Assembly (NCBI GenBank): GCA_024280375.1
Contig: JAJRQF010000061.1
Location: 28,071 to 92,070, forward strand
Source of the DNA: Alphaproteobacteria bacterium
Lineage (GTDB): Bacteria > Pseudomonadota > Alphaproteobacteria > Rhizobiales > Rhizobiaceae
Direction: 5' to 3'
DNA length: 64,000 nucleotides
Shown here: positions 30,156 to 39,047 of the stretch, one piece after another
Layout: each line of letters begins with the position of its first letter
How positions within the stretch are numbered: position 1 is the stretch's first letter
Made by a program: the position numbers and the translations under genes
Notes under the pieces: generated by a model
What the model saw: only the letters and a program-made list of their open reading frames with translations
The model's database searches: none
Told to the model about the DNA's origin: nothing

Positions 30156-30863
30156 ATGGCAGGAAAAGGGCTTAAAGACAGTGCAGGCAATACACCCCAT
30201 TATCACGGGCACCGTGACCGTTTGCGCGAGCGCTTCAAGACGGCTGGCGCTGATGCGCTGGCAGACTATGAATTGCTCGAACTGCTCCTGTTCCGCTCAA
30301 TCCCGCGCCGCGATACCAAACCCATTGCCAAACAACTGATCGAGCGCTTTGGCTCGCTTAGCGAAGTTATAGGTGCGCCTGAAAAGCTGTTATCAGAAGT
30401 GACAGGTCTTGGCGCTTCCAGTGCAGCAGATTTAAAACTCATCGCTGCCGCAGCCAGCCGAATGCTCAAGGGTGAAATTCGCAACAAACAGGTTTTAGGC
30501 TCGTGGTCATCGGTGATTGATTACTGCCGCACTTCAATGGCATTTGAGGAAAAAGAGCTTTTCCGCATACTGTTTCTCGACAAAAAGAATGCGCTGATTG
30601 CCGATGAGGTTCAACAAACCGGCACCATAGATCATACGCCGGTCTATCCCCGCGAAGTGGTCAAACGAGCGCTGGAACTCTCAGCCACCGCAATCATTCT
30701 GGTGCACAATCATCCATCAGGTGACCCGACACCCTCGCGCGCTGATATTGAAATGACCAAAACCGTAATGGACGCAGCAAAGCCGCTCGGCATTACCTTG
30801 CACGACCATATTATCGTCGGTAAAGACGGCCATGTCAGCATGCGCGGTATGCAGCTTATCTAG
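30156..30863 (+). CDS. radC: RadC family JAMM/MPN-domain protein
   Basis: This 235-residue RadC-like protein has helix-hairpin-helix elements in the first half ([36 protein letters not shown]). A JAMM metalloprotease-like domain follows with [15 protein letters not shown], carrying the metal-binding His, His and Asp. Its role is uncertain despite the old link to DNA repair. The ATG at 30156 (MAGKGLKDS) lies just after map. The longer reading back to 30084 would overlap the map coding region and is not used. Confidence 0.92.
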   Translation: MAGKGLKDSAGNTPHYHGHRDRLRERFKTAGADALADYELLELLLFRSIPRRDTKPIAKQLIERFGSLSEVIGAPEKLLSEVTGLGASSAADLKLIAAAASRMLKGEIRNKQVLGSWSSVIDYCRTSMAFEEKELFRILFLDKKNALIADEVQQTGTIDHTPVYPREVVKRALELSATAIILVHNHPSGDPTPSRADIEMTKTVMDAAKPLGITLHDHIIVGKDGHVSMRGMQLI

Positions 30864-30864
30864 A

Positions 30865-31476
30865 TTATTTTGTACCTTTAAATTGAAAAACCAGCGGCCA
30901 TTTATCGTCTGGCAAAGGGTAAATATCTTTGACCTTTTTACAGGCGGGAATTTCCTCGAAAGCCTCTTTGCCAAAACAACAGATCTGATAATTCGAGCTA
31001 AAAAGATAAAACGAATAATCATTCCAGCGGTAGGATTGGTAGGCACCACAATCGGCCAGCCCACGCCCCTTGTAAAACGTATTCAGTGTTTTACTTTTCG
31101 TATCCCAATCGGGTGTCATGAGAAACTTGCTGGCAGTCCATTCTTTTCCATCATTGGTTGTCGGAAAACTTAATATCGAAACTTCCGGCTCGGCACCGTC
31201 ATCATAGGTTGAATAAGCAACCCAACTGACCTGATAGGCATGGTAGCTACAAGCAACCAGCACAACAACGGTATCAGACCGAAATTCAGTCTTCGTTTTG
31301 AACCTTATGAGCTCATAATCGGGCGTATCCGTATCAATCGTATCACATTCAGTATTTTGTTTATGACGCTCGACAACAGCTTTTACAATTTCTTGTTCTT
31401 TGGCGGTAAGCTCTTGTGCCACACTACTTCCAACAGCAATGACCGTAACAATAAATGCAATTATCAGGCTTTTCAT
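30865..31476 (-). CDS. Periplasmic DUF1176-like protein
   Basis: A 203-residue protein with a clear signal peptide (MKSLIIAFIVTVIAVGSSVAQ). The segment LNTFYKGRGLADCGAYQSYRW matches the KGRGxGDCG motif of DUF1176 proteins, periplasmic proteins of unknown function in proteobacteria. Six or more cysteines (CDT, ACSY, DCG, ICC, ACKK) suggest disulfides. ATG 31476 has a strong GGAGG site. It is convergent with radC, ending 1 base away. Family match is from one motif, hence moderate certainty. Confidence 0.62.
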   Translation of the reverse strand: MKSLIIAFIVTVIAVGSSVAQELTAKEQEIVKAVVERHKQNTECDTIDTDTPDYELIRFKTKTEFRSDTVVVLVACSYHAYQVSWVAYSTYDDGAEPEVSILSFPTTNDGKEWTASKFLMTPDWDTKSKTLNTFYKGRGLADCGAYQSYRWNDYSFYLFSSNYQICCFGKEAFEEIPACKKVKDIYPLPDDKWPLVFQFKGTK

Positions 31477-31497
31477 TTCAAATCCTCCAGTTTTAAC

Positions 31498-32412
31498 TCA
31501 AACTTTATCCGGTCGATCACCCAAACGGTGAGGCGAATTCATCGATTCAAGTTGCAGCAGTAATGCTGAATGATCGTGATTTTCCATGCCCAAATCATTG
31601 ACCATCTGGTGGTAACGATCACGAACATTGCGGGTGAGCGGCAACTCAACACCAGCCTCTTCAGCCGCCAGCATCACATTATCCAGATCTTTAAGTTGAT
31701 TGACTGACGCGCCACCCGGTCGCCAGTCCCGATCAATCATACGTTTGCCGTGCAGTTCCAATATGCGGCTTTCGGCAAACCCGCCTCGAATTGCATTGCG
31801 CACGGCACCAGGAAACGCACCACCAGCTTCCGCCAGGAGCAAGGCTTCAGAGACCGCACCAATGGTGATTGCAACAATCGCCTGATTGGCCAATTTTGCC
31901 AATTGGCCAGAACCCGCAGGTCCGACAAATGTTGCTCTTCCCATCGCTGCAAATACCGGTTCGATGGCCTTGAATGTATCGCGCTCGCCACCAACCATAA
32001 TGGCGAGCGTTGCCTCGCTTGCACCCACCGTGCCGCCAGATACCGGTGCATCAAGTGCCGCATAACCGCTCTCATCCAGTTTGGCAGCAATATCACGCGA
32101 GGTAGAGGGCGCAATTGAGCTCATATCAACAAAGGTTGCCCCCGGCCTGGCGGAACGAATGCACCCCTTTTCAAACAAAACCTCGGTTACGGCGGCCCCT
32201 GCGGTCAGCATGGTGATCACCACATCGGCATGGCTAACCGCCTCTGCCGGGCTTGCGGAAACGACCGCGCCAAACTCACCCAATGCTTCCGCTTTTTCTG
32301 GCGAGCGGTTCCACACACTGACCGAATGCCCCGCCGCCAAAAGGCATTTTGCCATCGGCGCGCCCATAAGTCCCGTACCAATAAACGCAATATTCGGCTT
32401 ATCCTGCCCCAC
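31498..32412 (-). CDS. NAD(P)-dependent beta-hydroxyacid dehydrogenase family protein
   Basis: This 304-residue protein belongs to the 3-hydroxyisobutyrate / tartronate semialdehyde reductase family. It has the N-terminal dinucleotide motif FIGTGLMGAPMAKCL, the substrate motif DAPVSGGTVGASEATLAIMVGG, and the catalytic lysine region GSGQLAKLANQ. The substrate is not determined. The start is a GTG at 32412 that overlaps the stop of the upstream MoCF/MobA fusion by one base. It is thus the last gene of the Mo-hydroxylase maturation operon, although a functional link is not obvious. Confidence 0.85.
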   Translation of the reverse strand: MGQDKPNIAFIGTGLMGAPMAKCLLAAGHSVSVWNRSPEKAEALGEFGAVVSASPAEAVSHADVVITMLTAGAAVTEVLFEKGCIRSARPGATFVDMSSIAPSTSRDIAAKLDESGYAALDAPVSGGTVGASEATLAIMVGGERDTFKAIEPVFAAMGRATFVGPAGSGQLAKLANQAIVAITIGAVSEALLLAEAGGAFPGAVRNAIRGGFAESRILELHGKRMIDRDWRPGGASVNQLKDLDNVMLAAEEAGVELPLTRNVRDRYHQMVNDLGMENHDHSALLLQLESMNSPHRLGDRPDKV

Positions 32413-34025
32413 TAATTCACTCCTTCTTGTTTACCGCCCTGGGCGGATAATTCTGCCAAAGTATCAATATCGAGTGCTGCCGCCTCACCCAGTTCAACCG
32501 CAATTACCTGATCAGAATATTTGCCAATCAGATGCCGCGCGCCAACATCACCTGAAATCTCGCACAGCTCATCAAAATATTGCGACGACCATAGGACCGG
32601 ATTGCCCCGTTTACCAGAACTTGCCGCTTGAATGATGGTTGACGGTTCGCCACTTTCAAATGTAGCGATCATCTGATTGATCATGCTGCCGGTAATGTGT
32701 GGCATATCGGCGAGCAATACCAATGCAGCAGAACAATCCTGCAGCAAGGCACGAACTCCACAACGAAGGGAAGAAGCAAGCCCACTGGCAAAATCCTCAT
32801 TATGGGCAAATTTCACATCAAGCCCGGCAAGTTCGCCCTTCACCCGTTCGGCCTCATGGCCAGTAATCACGGTAACACCGGAAATCTCGCTTTCAAGCGC
32901 CGTTTCAACCACTTTTCGAACAAGGCTCTTATCGTTTATCTCCGCCAACAGCTTATTGCTTGGCCCCATGCGGCGCGATTGCCCGGCAGCTAATACAAGC
33001 GCATGAACCGGTCCCTTTTTGGCTGAGGTTTGTTGGCGCGGTTGCGGTCTTGAATGAATTTCCATCAACAGACCACCGACCCCCATGCCCTCAATATCCT
33101 CGCGCGATACTGAAATATCGGCCAGAAGGCGCTGCAATATCCAGTCAAAGCCATTTTCGCGCGGCGAACGGGCGCAACCCGGCGCACCGATAATTGGTAA
33201 ATCATCCATCGCCCCCAAAAGCAACAAATTGCCCGGATCAACCGGCATGCCGAAATGCTCAATCCGTCCACCCGCCTGCACAAGACCGGAAGGAATTACA
33301 TCTTCAATATCAGTGATTGCTGATGCGCCAAACAGAACAATCAAATCGCAATTGTCTTTCAACGCCAAAATCGCAGAAGAGACTGCACCCACATTGTGCT
33401 CAATACGCAATTCTTCAACGATAGAGCTACCGGAAGCCACCAAACGATCTGCCAGAATATTTCTGGTTTTATCCATCGTCGATTGTTTCAGCACCGGCAA
33501 GCTGGTGGCAATCAATCCAATGCGCTTGGGATTAAAGGCGTGAAATTGCAACGCATTCTTGCCTTCAACCAAAGCAATAACTTCATCCACACTCGATTGC
33601 GCGACGGCAAAAGGAATGATCTTGACGGTGGCGACCATCCGCCCTTTTTTAACTGGAGAAAATTGCGATAATGTTGCAACAGTAATACCCGGATCAATCT
33701 GGTTTATGCGGGTTATGAGATCAGCATCAACTTGCAAAACACCTGCTTGTTTAGCGAACAAATTGACCCGACCGGTAAAGGCTGCTTCCACACAAATATG
33801 ACCGGATTTCAACTTATCAGCAATCAATTCTGCGGCGTGGTTTTCCGCCACATCATCGGCCTCAAGCCGGGCGGCAATTACCGTTTTGACCCCTGCCATG
33901 AGCAAGGTTTCTATATCCGCCTCATCCAGCAGTTTGCCCTTTTTCAACCGGCCTTTGCCAACATTCACCGCGTGAGCCAGAATTGCCCCGCGAGCTGAAC
34001 TGACATCAAGCGGCCCGAACCTCAA
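32412..34025 (-). CDS. Molybdopterin-binding domain fused to MobA-like nucleotidyltransferase
   Basis: This 537-residue fusion has an N-terminal MoCF/MoeA-like molybdopterin-binding region (about 1-330; LVEGKNALQFHAFNPKRIGLIATS, LIVLFGASAITDIEDVIPS). A C-terminal MobA/MocA-like NTP transferase follows (about 343-530; VHALVLAAGQSRRMGPSNKLL, ALVLLADMPHIT). Proteins of this type are thought to attach CMP to molybdopterin for xanthine dehydrogenase/CO dehydrogenase-type enzymes. The start is TTG at 34025, overlapping the XdhC stop (TTGA). It sits in a run with XdhC and CoxD/CoxE-like genes. Confidence 0.85.
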   Translation of the reverse strand: MRFGPLDVSSARGAILAHAVNVGKGRLKKGKLLDEADIETLLMAGVKTVIAARLEADDVAENHAAELIADKLKSGHICVEAAFTGRVNLFAKQAGVLQVDADLITRINQIDPGITVATLSQFSPVKKGRMVATVKIIPFAVAQSSVDEVIALVEGKNALQFHAFNPKRIGLIATSLPVLKQSTMDKTRNILADRLVASGSSIVEELRIEHNVGAVSSAILALKDNCDLIVLFGASAITDIEDVIPSGLVQAGGRIEHFGMPVDPGNLLLLGAMDDLPIIGAPGCARSPRENGFDWILQRLLADISVSREDIEGMGVGGLLMEIHSRPQPRQQTSAKKGPVHALVLAAGQSRRMGPSNKLLAEINDKSLVRKVVETALESEISGVTVITGHEAERVKGELAGLDVKFAHNEDFASGLASSLRCGVRALLQDCSAALVLLADMPHITGSMINQMIATFESGEPSTIIQAASSGKRGNPVLWSSQYFDELCEISGDVGARHLIGKYSDQVIAVELGEAAALDIDTLAELSAQGGKQEGVN

Positions 34026-34726
34026 ACCTTTGCTCCATCGCTGCTGCCGCGCTTGCGAAAAGCCTCAATGATCTCGGCCATTACCGCAATGGCAATCTCT
34101 GCTGGATTGGCCGCTGCAATATCAAGACCAATCGGCGCATGAATGAGATTAAGCTGCGCTTCGGTAACTCCAGCCGCTAAAAGCCTGTCACATCGTTTGG
34201 CATGAGTTTTCCGACTGCCTAATGCGCCAACATAAAAACAATTATTCTGAAGGGACGAAATCAGCGGGAAATCATCAATTTTCGGGTCATGGGTGACGGC
34301 TGCAAGCGCCGTATAGGCATCAAGCGGCTGCGACTTTAAAATATCCTCCGGCCATTCGCCATAAAGAGAAATATCGGGAAACCGCTCTGGTGTTGCAAAT
34401 GCCGTGCGAGGGTCAATAACCATCGTTTCAAAACCGGCCATATTGGCAATTGGCGCAAGCGCTTGCGAAATATGCACCGCACCAATAATCACCAATCGCG
34501 GCGAAGGCACATGAGCGTTGAAAAACATCTCGCGGCCTTCGATTTCCGCAATACCGGATTTGCCGGAACGAAAACGTGCACTTGCTTCACGCGCAATTTC
34601 CGGCTGGGCAATCTCGTCACCTTCAACAAAAAGCCCTTGCGTTCCCGCATCAAGATCACTCACCACAATTGCGGCAATACGAGATTTTTTCGCAGAATTG
34701 AGTTGTCTTAAAAGCTCAAAATTCAT
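34022..34726 (-). CDS. XdhC family protein, Rossmann-domain part
   Basis: XdhC chaperones bind sulfurated molybdenum cofactor and deliver it to xanthine dehydrogenase-type enzymes. This 234-residue protein carries the C-terminal Rossmann domain (VIIGAVHISQALAPIANMAGFETMVIDPR; GALGSRKTHAKR) and a typical ending (DIAAANPAEIAIAVMAEI). A short N-terminal region partly resembles the CoxI motif. ATG overlaps the stop of the upstream small XdhC gene (ATGA). The split of XdhC into two genes is common next to CO dehydrogenase-type operons. Confidence 0.85.
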   Translation of the reverse strand: MNFELLRQLNSAKKSRIAAIVVSDLDAGTQGLFVEGDEIAQPEIAREASARFRSGKSGIAEIEGREMFFNAHVPSPRLVIIGAVHISQALAPIANMAGFETMVIDPRTAFATPERFPDISLYGEWPEDILKSQPLDAYTALAAVTHDPKIDDFPLISSLQNNCFYVGALGSRKTHAKRCDRLLAAGVTEAQLNLIHAPIGLDIAAANPAEIAIAVMAEIIEAFRKRGSSDGAKV

Positions 34727-35067
34727 TGGTCAGAAACCACCGGCTCAACATAAATGCGAATGCGCCCGCCACAGGAAAGTCCCACTTCCCATGCGGTCTC
34801 ATCGGCAACGCCAAACTCCAACATGCCTGGTTTGCCGCTTTCAATCACATCAAAGGCCTCTGCTACCACGGCACCCTCAACACATCCCCCGGATACCGAT
34901 CCTTCAAAATTGCCCTCACCATCAATCACCAACTGGCTGCCGGTCGGGCGCGGTGCAGAACCCCAGGTTTCCACCACCGTTGCCAGCGCCAGTTTTCGAC
35001 CTTCGCCCAGCCAATCCTCGGCAAATTCCAATGGCGTTTTATTAGCATTTGATATGGTCTTAGACAT
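34723..35067 (-). CDS. XdhC/CoxI N-terminal domain protein
   Basis: This 114-residue protein consists only of the XdhC/CoxI N-terminal domain: LALATVVETWGSAPRPTGSQLVID, then the signature GSVSGGCVEGAV and a cysteine in GLSCGGRIRIYVEP. It complements the following gene, which holds the Rossmann part. Both cysteine motifs expected for Mo-cofactor handling (GGCVE and SCGG) are present. ATG 35067; it overlaps the next gene by 4 bases. Confidence 0.85.
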   Translation of the reverse strand: MSKTISNANKTPLEFAEDWLGEGRKLALATVVETWGSAPRPTGSQLVIDGEGNFEGSVSGGCVEGAVVAEAFDVIESGKPGMLEFGVADETAWEVGLSCGGRIRIYVEPVVSDQ

Positions 35068-35126
35068 TTATTCCTCACCCATCTTCAAGGCTGATTTTCA
35101 AGATATATTGTGATCGTTTTACCAGA

Positions 35127-36356
35127 CTACCGCAACCATGATTTCGGATCATTTTGAGATGTTGCCCGCGCGCCCAAAACTGCGCACAAGTCTTCAATAG
35201 CACCGAGCGAATGTGCCGCACGAAATTCATCCACATGCGGCAACATGGTGCGCACGCCGGCAGCTTTGGCCTCAAATCCTGAAAACCGCAAAAGCGGATT
35301 AAGCCAAATCAACCTGCGACAGGATTTGTGCAATCGTTCCATTTCCTTATCAAGATCGGCATTTTCACCGCCCGCGGCATCACGCTCCAACCCATCGGTT
35401 ATGAGCAAAACCACCGCCCCCTGCCCCAAAACCCGCCGCGACCAATGTTTGTTAAACCGATGCAAGGTTTCAGCAATACGGGTGCCGCCTTCCCAATCCT
35501 GAACATTGGCGGACACTTCCATCAAGGCCTCGTCCGGGTCTTTCATCCGCATCGAACGGGTGATGTTGGTGAGCCGTGTTCCAAACAAAAATATATGCAC
35601 GTGGCGGCGCTTTTCACTTAACGCATGCAGGAAATGCAGAAAAATCCGGCTATATTGGCTCATCGAACCAGAAATATCAGCCAATACCACCAATGGTGGG
35701 TGAATTTCACGCTTCTTACGAAATGACGGCAAAAGCAGATCACCACCGGTTCGAAGTGATTGTCGAAACATTGCGCGCGGATCAATCACACGGCCATTAT
35801 GGGCACTGCGAAAACGCCTTGTTTTTACCAGATCAACCGGCAATATCAGTTTGGATATGGCTTTGGTTGCCTCAGAAATCTCAAGCGCCGTCATTTGCGC
35901 AAAATCCTTGGAACGCAAAACCTCCTTGTCAGATACGGTGAATTTCGCATCCATTTCTATATTCTGGCGCTCTGGCTGCTTTTCACGTTCGCGCCCCTGA
36001 AACAACGCTTGGGCGACCCGCGAATCAGCCGCCTTGGGTTTTTGTTGATCCGGTTCCGGATTGGCGACCGGAGAAAACAGCGAGATCATTTTTTCCACCA
36101 GATCGCGCGAGCGCCAAAACAGTTTGAATGCCGCATCAAAAACCACATGGTCCTCGTGGCGGGTTACCAATACACAATGCAAAGTCCAGTAAAAATCTTC
36201 CCGCGAGCCAATTCCGGCAACCTGAACAGCCCGCACCGCATCCACCGCATTAGCAGGGCCGACCCGCATACCCGCATCGCGCAAGGTTCGGGCGAAATAC
36301 AGAATGTTGTCGCTTAAGCGGCCGTCATTCTCTTCACTTTTGCTAGGAATATCCAT
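35127..36356 (-). CDS. coxE: CoxE-like VWA-domain protein
   Basis: A 409-residue protein of the CoxE family. It acts with the MoxR-type ATPase CoxD in maturing the Mo-Cu or Mo centre of CO dehydrogenase-like enzymes. The C-terminal half is a VWA domain with an intact metal site ADISGSMSQYSR (DxSGS) and further ligands near GGTRIAE and LLITDGLERD. The N-terminal half is helical and charged. It lies downstream of the coxD-like gene (25-base gap) and upstream of the XdhC genes, all on the minus strand. Confidence 0.84.
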   Translation of the reverse strand: MDIPSKSEENDGRLSDNILYFARTLRDAGMRVGPANAVDAVRAVQVAGIGSREDFYWTLHCVLVTRHEDHVVFDAAFKLFWRSRDLVEKMISLFSPVANPEPDQQKPKAADSRVAQALFQGREREKQPERQNIEMDAKFTVSDKEVLRSKDFAQMTALEISEATKAISKLILPVDLVKTRRFRSAHNGRVIDPRAMFRQSLRTGGDLLLPSFRKKREIHPPLVVLADISGSMSQYSRIFLHFLHALSEKRRHVHIFLFGTRLTNITRSMRMKDPDEALMEVSANVQDWEGGTRIAETLHRFNKHWSRRVLGQGAVVLLITDGLERDAAGGENADLDKEMERLHKSCRRLIWLNPLLRFSGFEAKAAGVRTMLPHVDEFRAAHSLGAIEDLCAVLGARATSQNDPKSWLR

Positions 36357-36381
36357 GAAGCATCACTTGCCGTTCAACGCA

Positions 36382-37296
36382 TCATGCGCTGGCCAGTTCC
36401 TGTTTAACCTCTTTTAATATCTGCGTCCCAGCATCCGCTTCAATCTTGGCTATATCATCCTGATATTTAAGCAAAACACCCAAAGTGTCAGATACGGTTT
36501 GCGGATCAAGCGCCAGTTTATCCAGCTCAATCAGCGCCGTTGCCCAATCTAGCGTTTCCGCCACTCCGGGGTTTTTAAACAGATCCTGATTGCGCAGTTT
36601 TTGCACATAGGCGACAATTTCTTTCGACAATTCCGCACTGATACCCGGCACTTTGTTTTGCACAATTTGCAATTCACGCGCCACATCCGGGTAATCGACC
36701 CAATGATAAAGGCAGCGGCGCTTCAAGGCATCATGAATTTCGCGCGTGCGGTTGGTGGTGATAATGACGATCGGAGGTTCTTTTGCCTTGATTGTACCAA
36801 GCTCGGGAATGGTCACCTGAAAATCAGACAGGATTTCCAGCAAATAGGCCTCAAAGGCTTCGTCGGTTCGATCAAGCTCGTCAATCAGCAAAATCGGCGC
36901 ACGTCCATCCACCTGTTCCAATGCCTGCAACAAGGGGCGGCGAATGAGAAATTTCTCGGAAAACACATCATCTTCCATAGCATCCCGGTTGACCTGACCG
37001 CTGGCCTCGCGCATGCGAATTTGCACCATCTGCGCCGCATAGTTCCATTCATAAACGGCGGAAGAAATATCCAACCCCTCATAACATTGCAGACGTATCA
37101 GGGGACGGTTCAGTGCGCTGCTTAGTACTTTGGCAATCTCGGTTTTACCAACCCCTGCCTCACCCTCCAGAAACAGCGGCCGCCCCATTTTCAGCGACAG
37201 GTATAAAACGGTCGCCAAAGCACGATCAGCAACATAGCCGCCGCCATTTAGCATTTCGAGCGTGGCATCAATGGAATCTGGAAGATTTTTCTGCAT
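36382..37296 (-). CDS. coxD: MoxR/CoxD-type AAA+ ATPase
   Basis: A 304-residue MoxR-family AAA ATPase with Walker A GEAGVGKTE (near residue 45), Walker B ILLIDELDRTDE and sensor ITTNRTREIHDALKRRCLYHW. CoxD in CO dehydrogenase systems works with CoxE to build the active site; here that role is inferred from gene order. ATG 37296 (MQKNLPDSID) is preferred; the longer TTG start at 37359 would add 21 residues. First gene of a six-gene minus-strand run down to 31498. Confidence 0.85.
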   Translation of the reverse strand: MQKNLPDSIDATLEMLNGGGYVADRALATVLYLSLKMGRPLFLEGEAGVGKTEIAKVLSSALNRPLIRLQCYEGLDISSAVYEWNYAAQMVQIRMREASGQVNRDAMEDDVFSEKFLIRRPLLQALEQVDGRAPILLIDELDRTDEAFEAYLLEILSDFQVTIPELGTIKAKEPPIVIITTNRTREIHDALKRRCLYHWVDYPDVARELQIVQNKVPGISAELSKEIVAYVQKLRNQDLFKNPGVAETLDWATALIELDKLALDPQTVSDTLGVLLKYQDDIAKIEADAGTQILKEVKQELASA

Positions 37297-37469
37297 TTTA
37301 AGTCGAATTTCTTTCGCAAACGGAGTTTTTTGGAGAATTACACCAGTAATTAGGTACAATTTCGCGATCCTACAATGAAATTCAATTGTGCAAGCGTCAA
37401 GAGATTGTTACAAGTCGAAAAGCGATCTGTTGGACATTGAGAAAACAGACTGGGTTCTAAGGGGAGACC

Positions 37470-37547
37470 ATGCCATTGCGTGGTTGGATAAAGTTTGAGT
37501 GCAATAATCGACGTCAGAAATGTAACCAAGCGCTTTGGTGGCTTTAA
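37470..37547 (+). other. Short leader ORF overlapping the livG start
   Basis: An ATG at 37470 follows a strong AAGGGGAG ribosome site and opens 25 codons (MPLRGWIKFECNN...) that end in TAA. It overlaps the first codons of livG in another frame, while livG itself has a TTG start and a poor site. It may couple or attenuate translation, or reflect a frameshift relative to an ancestral ATG start. Confidence 0.4.
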
Positions 37548-38304
37548 AGCCGTCAGCGATTGTAGTTTACAGGTTGAACAGGGTTCCATTACCGGACTTA
37601 TCGGACCCAATGGTGCTGGCAAAACCACGCTTTTCAATATGGTGGCAGGAAATCTGCCGATCAGCGATGGCACTATCCTTTTTGATGGCAAGGACACAAA
37701 AGGCCTCGCGCCGCACCAACTGTTTAAGCAAGGGCTGTTGCGCACATTCCAGATTGCCCACGAGTTTTCCAATATGACCGTTTTGGAAAATCTGATGATG
37801 GTGCCGGATAGCCAGTCGGGCGAAAGCATCACATCGGCGTGGTTTCAACCGGCCCGGGTTGCCAAAGAGGAGACCGCGGTCCTTAAAAAGGCCGAAGAGG
37901 TCATCGACTTTCTAAAAATCTCTCATGTGAAAAACGAATTGGCTGGCAATCTTTCCGGTGGGCAGAAAAAGCTGCTGGAACTGGGCCGCACTATGATGGT
38001 AGATGCCCGCGTTGTGCTGCTTGATGAAATTGCCGCCGGCGTAAACCGCACATTGCTGAAAGATCTGGTCGACAATATTGAACGTATGAACCGGGAACTG
38101 GATTACACTTTTTTTGTCATCGAACACGATATGGATCTGATTGCCCGCCTCTGCCATCCGGTTATCGTTATGGCCGCAGGCACAGTTATGGCGCAGGGCG
38201 CAATTGCCGATATTCAGGCAAATCAGGAGGTCGTTGAAGCTTATTTTGGTGGCTCACCAACGGGGAATGCCACCGCTGAAGCAGGCGCGGGAGCAGCTTC
38301 ATGA
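37495..38304 (+). CDS. livG: Branched-chain amino acid type ABC transporter ATPase LivG
   Basis: First of two cytoplasmic ATPases of a HAAT-type importer. The 269-residue protein has Walker A GPNGAGKTT, signature LSGGQKKLLELGR, Walker B VVLLDEIAAGVN and the switch His in IEHDMDLI. The Walker B glutamate is present (LLDE). TTG at 37495 gives MSAIIDVRNVTKRFGG, which aligns with family N-termini. The stop overlaps livF (ATGA). Substrate class is inferred from subunit families only. Confidence 0.88.
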   Translation: MSAIIDVRNVTKRFGGFKAVSDCSLQVEQGSITGLIGPNGAGKTTLFNMVAGNLPISDGTILFDGKDTKGLAPHQLFKQGLLRTFQIAHEFSNMTVLENLMMVPDSQSGESITSAWFQPARVAKEETAVLKKAEEVIDFLKISHVKNELAGNLSGGQKKLLELGRTMMVDARVVLLDEIAAGVNRTLLKDLVDNIERMNRELDYTFFVIEHDMDLIARLCHPVIVMAAGTVMAQGAIADIQANQEVVEAYFGGSPTGNATAEAGAGAAS

Positions 38305-39017
38305 GCAATCCTGAGCCTCTCATTAAATTGACCAATATACACGCTGGCTATGGCGGCATGAATATTTTGCATGGTGTGGAGTTTTCACTCATCCCCGGCG
38401 AAATAGGTGTGATTGTCGGGCCAAATGGCGCGGGTAAATCCACCACACTTAAAGCCATGTTTGGCATGTTGCACTGCTCAGAAGGCTCCGTCATATTCGA
38501 TGGGCACGACATAACCAACAAGCCACCGGAAAAGCTGGCCGAACTTGGCATGGCCTTTGTTCCGCAGGAAAATAACGTATTTCAAACCCTTTCGGTGCAG
38601 GAAAATCTGGAAATGGGCGCCTATGTGCGGCGCGATAATTATTCTCACCTGATTGACCATGTTTATGAGATTTTTCCGGCCCTTAAAGAAAAGCGCAATC
38701 AGGATGCGGGCGAGCTTTCCGGCGGCCAACGCCAAATGGTTGCCATTGGCCGCGCACTGATGATCGAACCCAAATTCATTTTGCTGGATGAGCCGACGGC
38801 GGGCCTTTCGCCATTGTTTATGAGCGAGGTTTTTGACCGCATAATTGCAATCAACAAGGCGGGCGTAACCGTTGCGATGGTCGAACAAAACGCCAAACAG
38901 GCATTAGGATTTGCCCATAAGGGCTATGTGTTGGCAAGTGGCCGCAATCGCTTCACAGATACGGGAGCGGCCCTTTTGGCCGACCCGGATGTGGCAAAAA
39001 GCTTCCTCGGTGGATAG
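38301..39017 (+). CDS. livF: Branched-chain amino acid type ABC transporter ATPase LivF
   Basis: Second ATPase of the importer, 238 residues, with Walker A GPNGAGKST, signature LSGGQRQMVAIGRAL, Walker B FILLDEPTAGLSP and a Q-type switch residue region (VEQNAKQAL) characteristic of LivF. Overlaps livG by 4 bases, implying tight coupling. livH starts 30 bases after its stop. Confidence 0.92.
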   Translation: MSNPEPLIKLTNIHAGYGGMNILHGVEFSLIPGEIGVIVGPNGAGKSTTLKAMFGMLHCSEGSVIFDGHDITNKPPEKLAELGMAFVPQENNVFQTLSVQENLEMGAYVRRDNYSHLIDHVYEIFPALKEKRNQDAGELSGGQRQMVAIGRALMIEPKFILLDEPTAGLSPLFMSEVFDRIIAINKAGVTVAMVEQNAKQALGFAHKGYVLASGRNRFTDTGAALLADPDVAKSFLGG

Positions 39018-39047
39018 AGTAATGCATTATAAAACTGGTATAAAACA

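Noticed and set aside
37470..37547. livG as a frameshifted pseudogene
   Set aside because: All ATPase motifs of LivG are intact from the TTG at 37495, so the gene is treated as functional and only the start as ambiguous.
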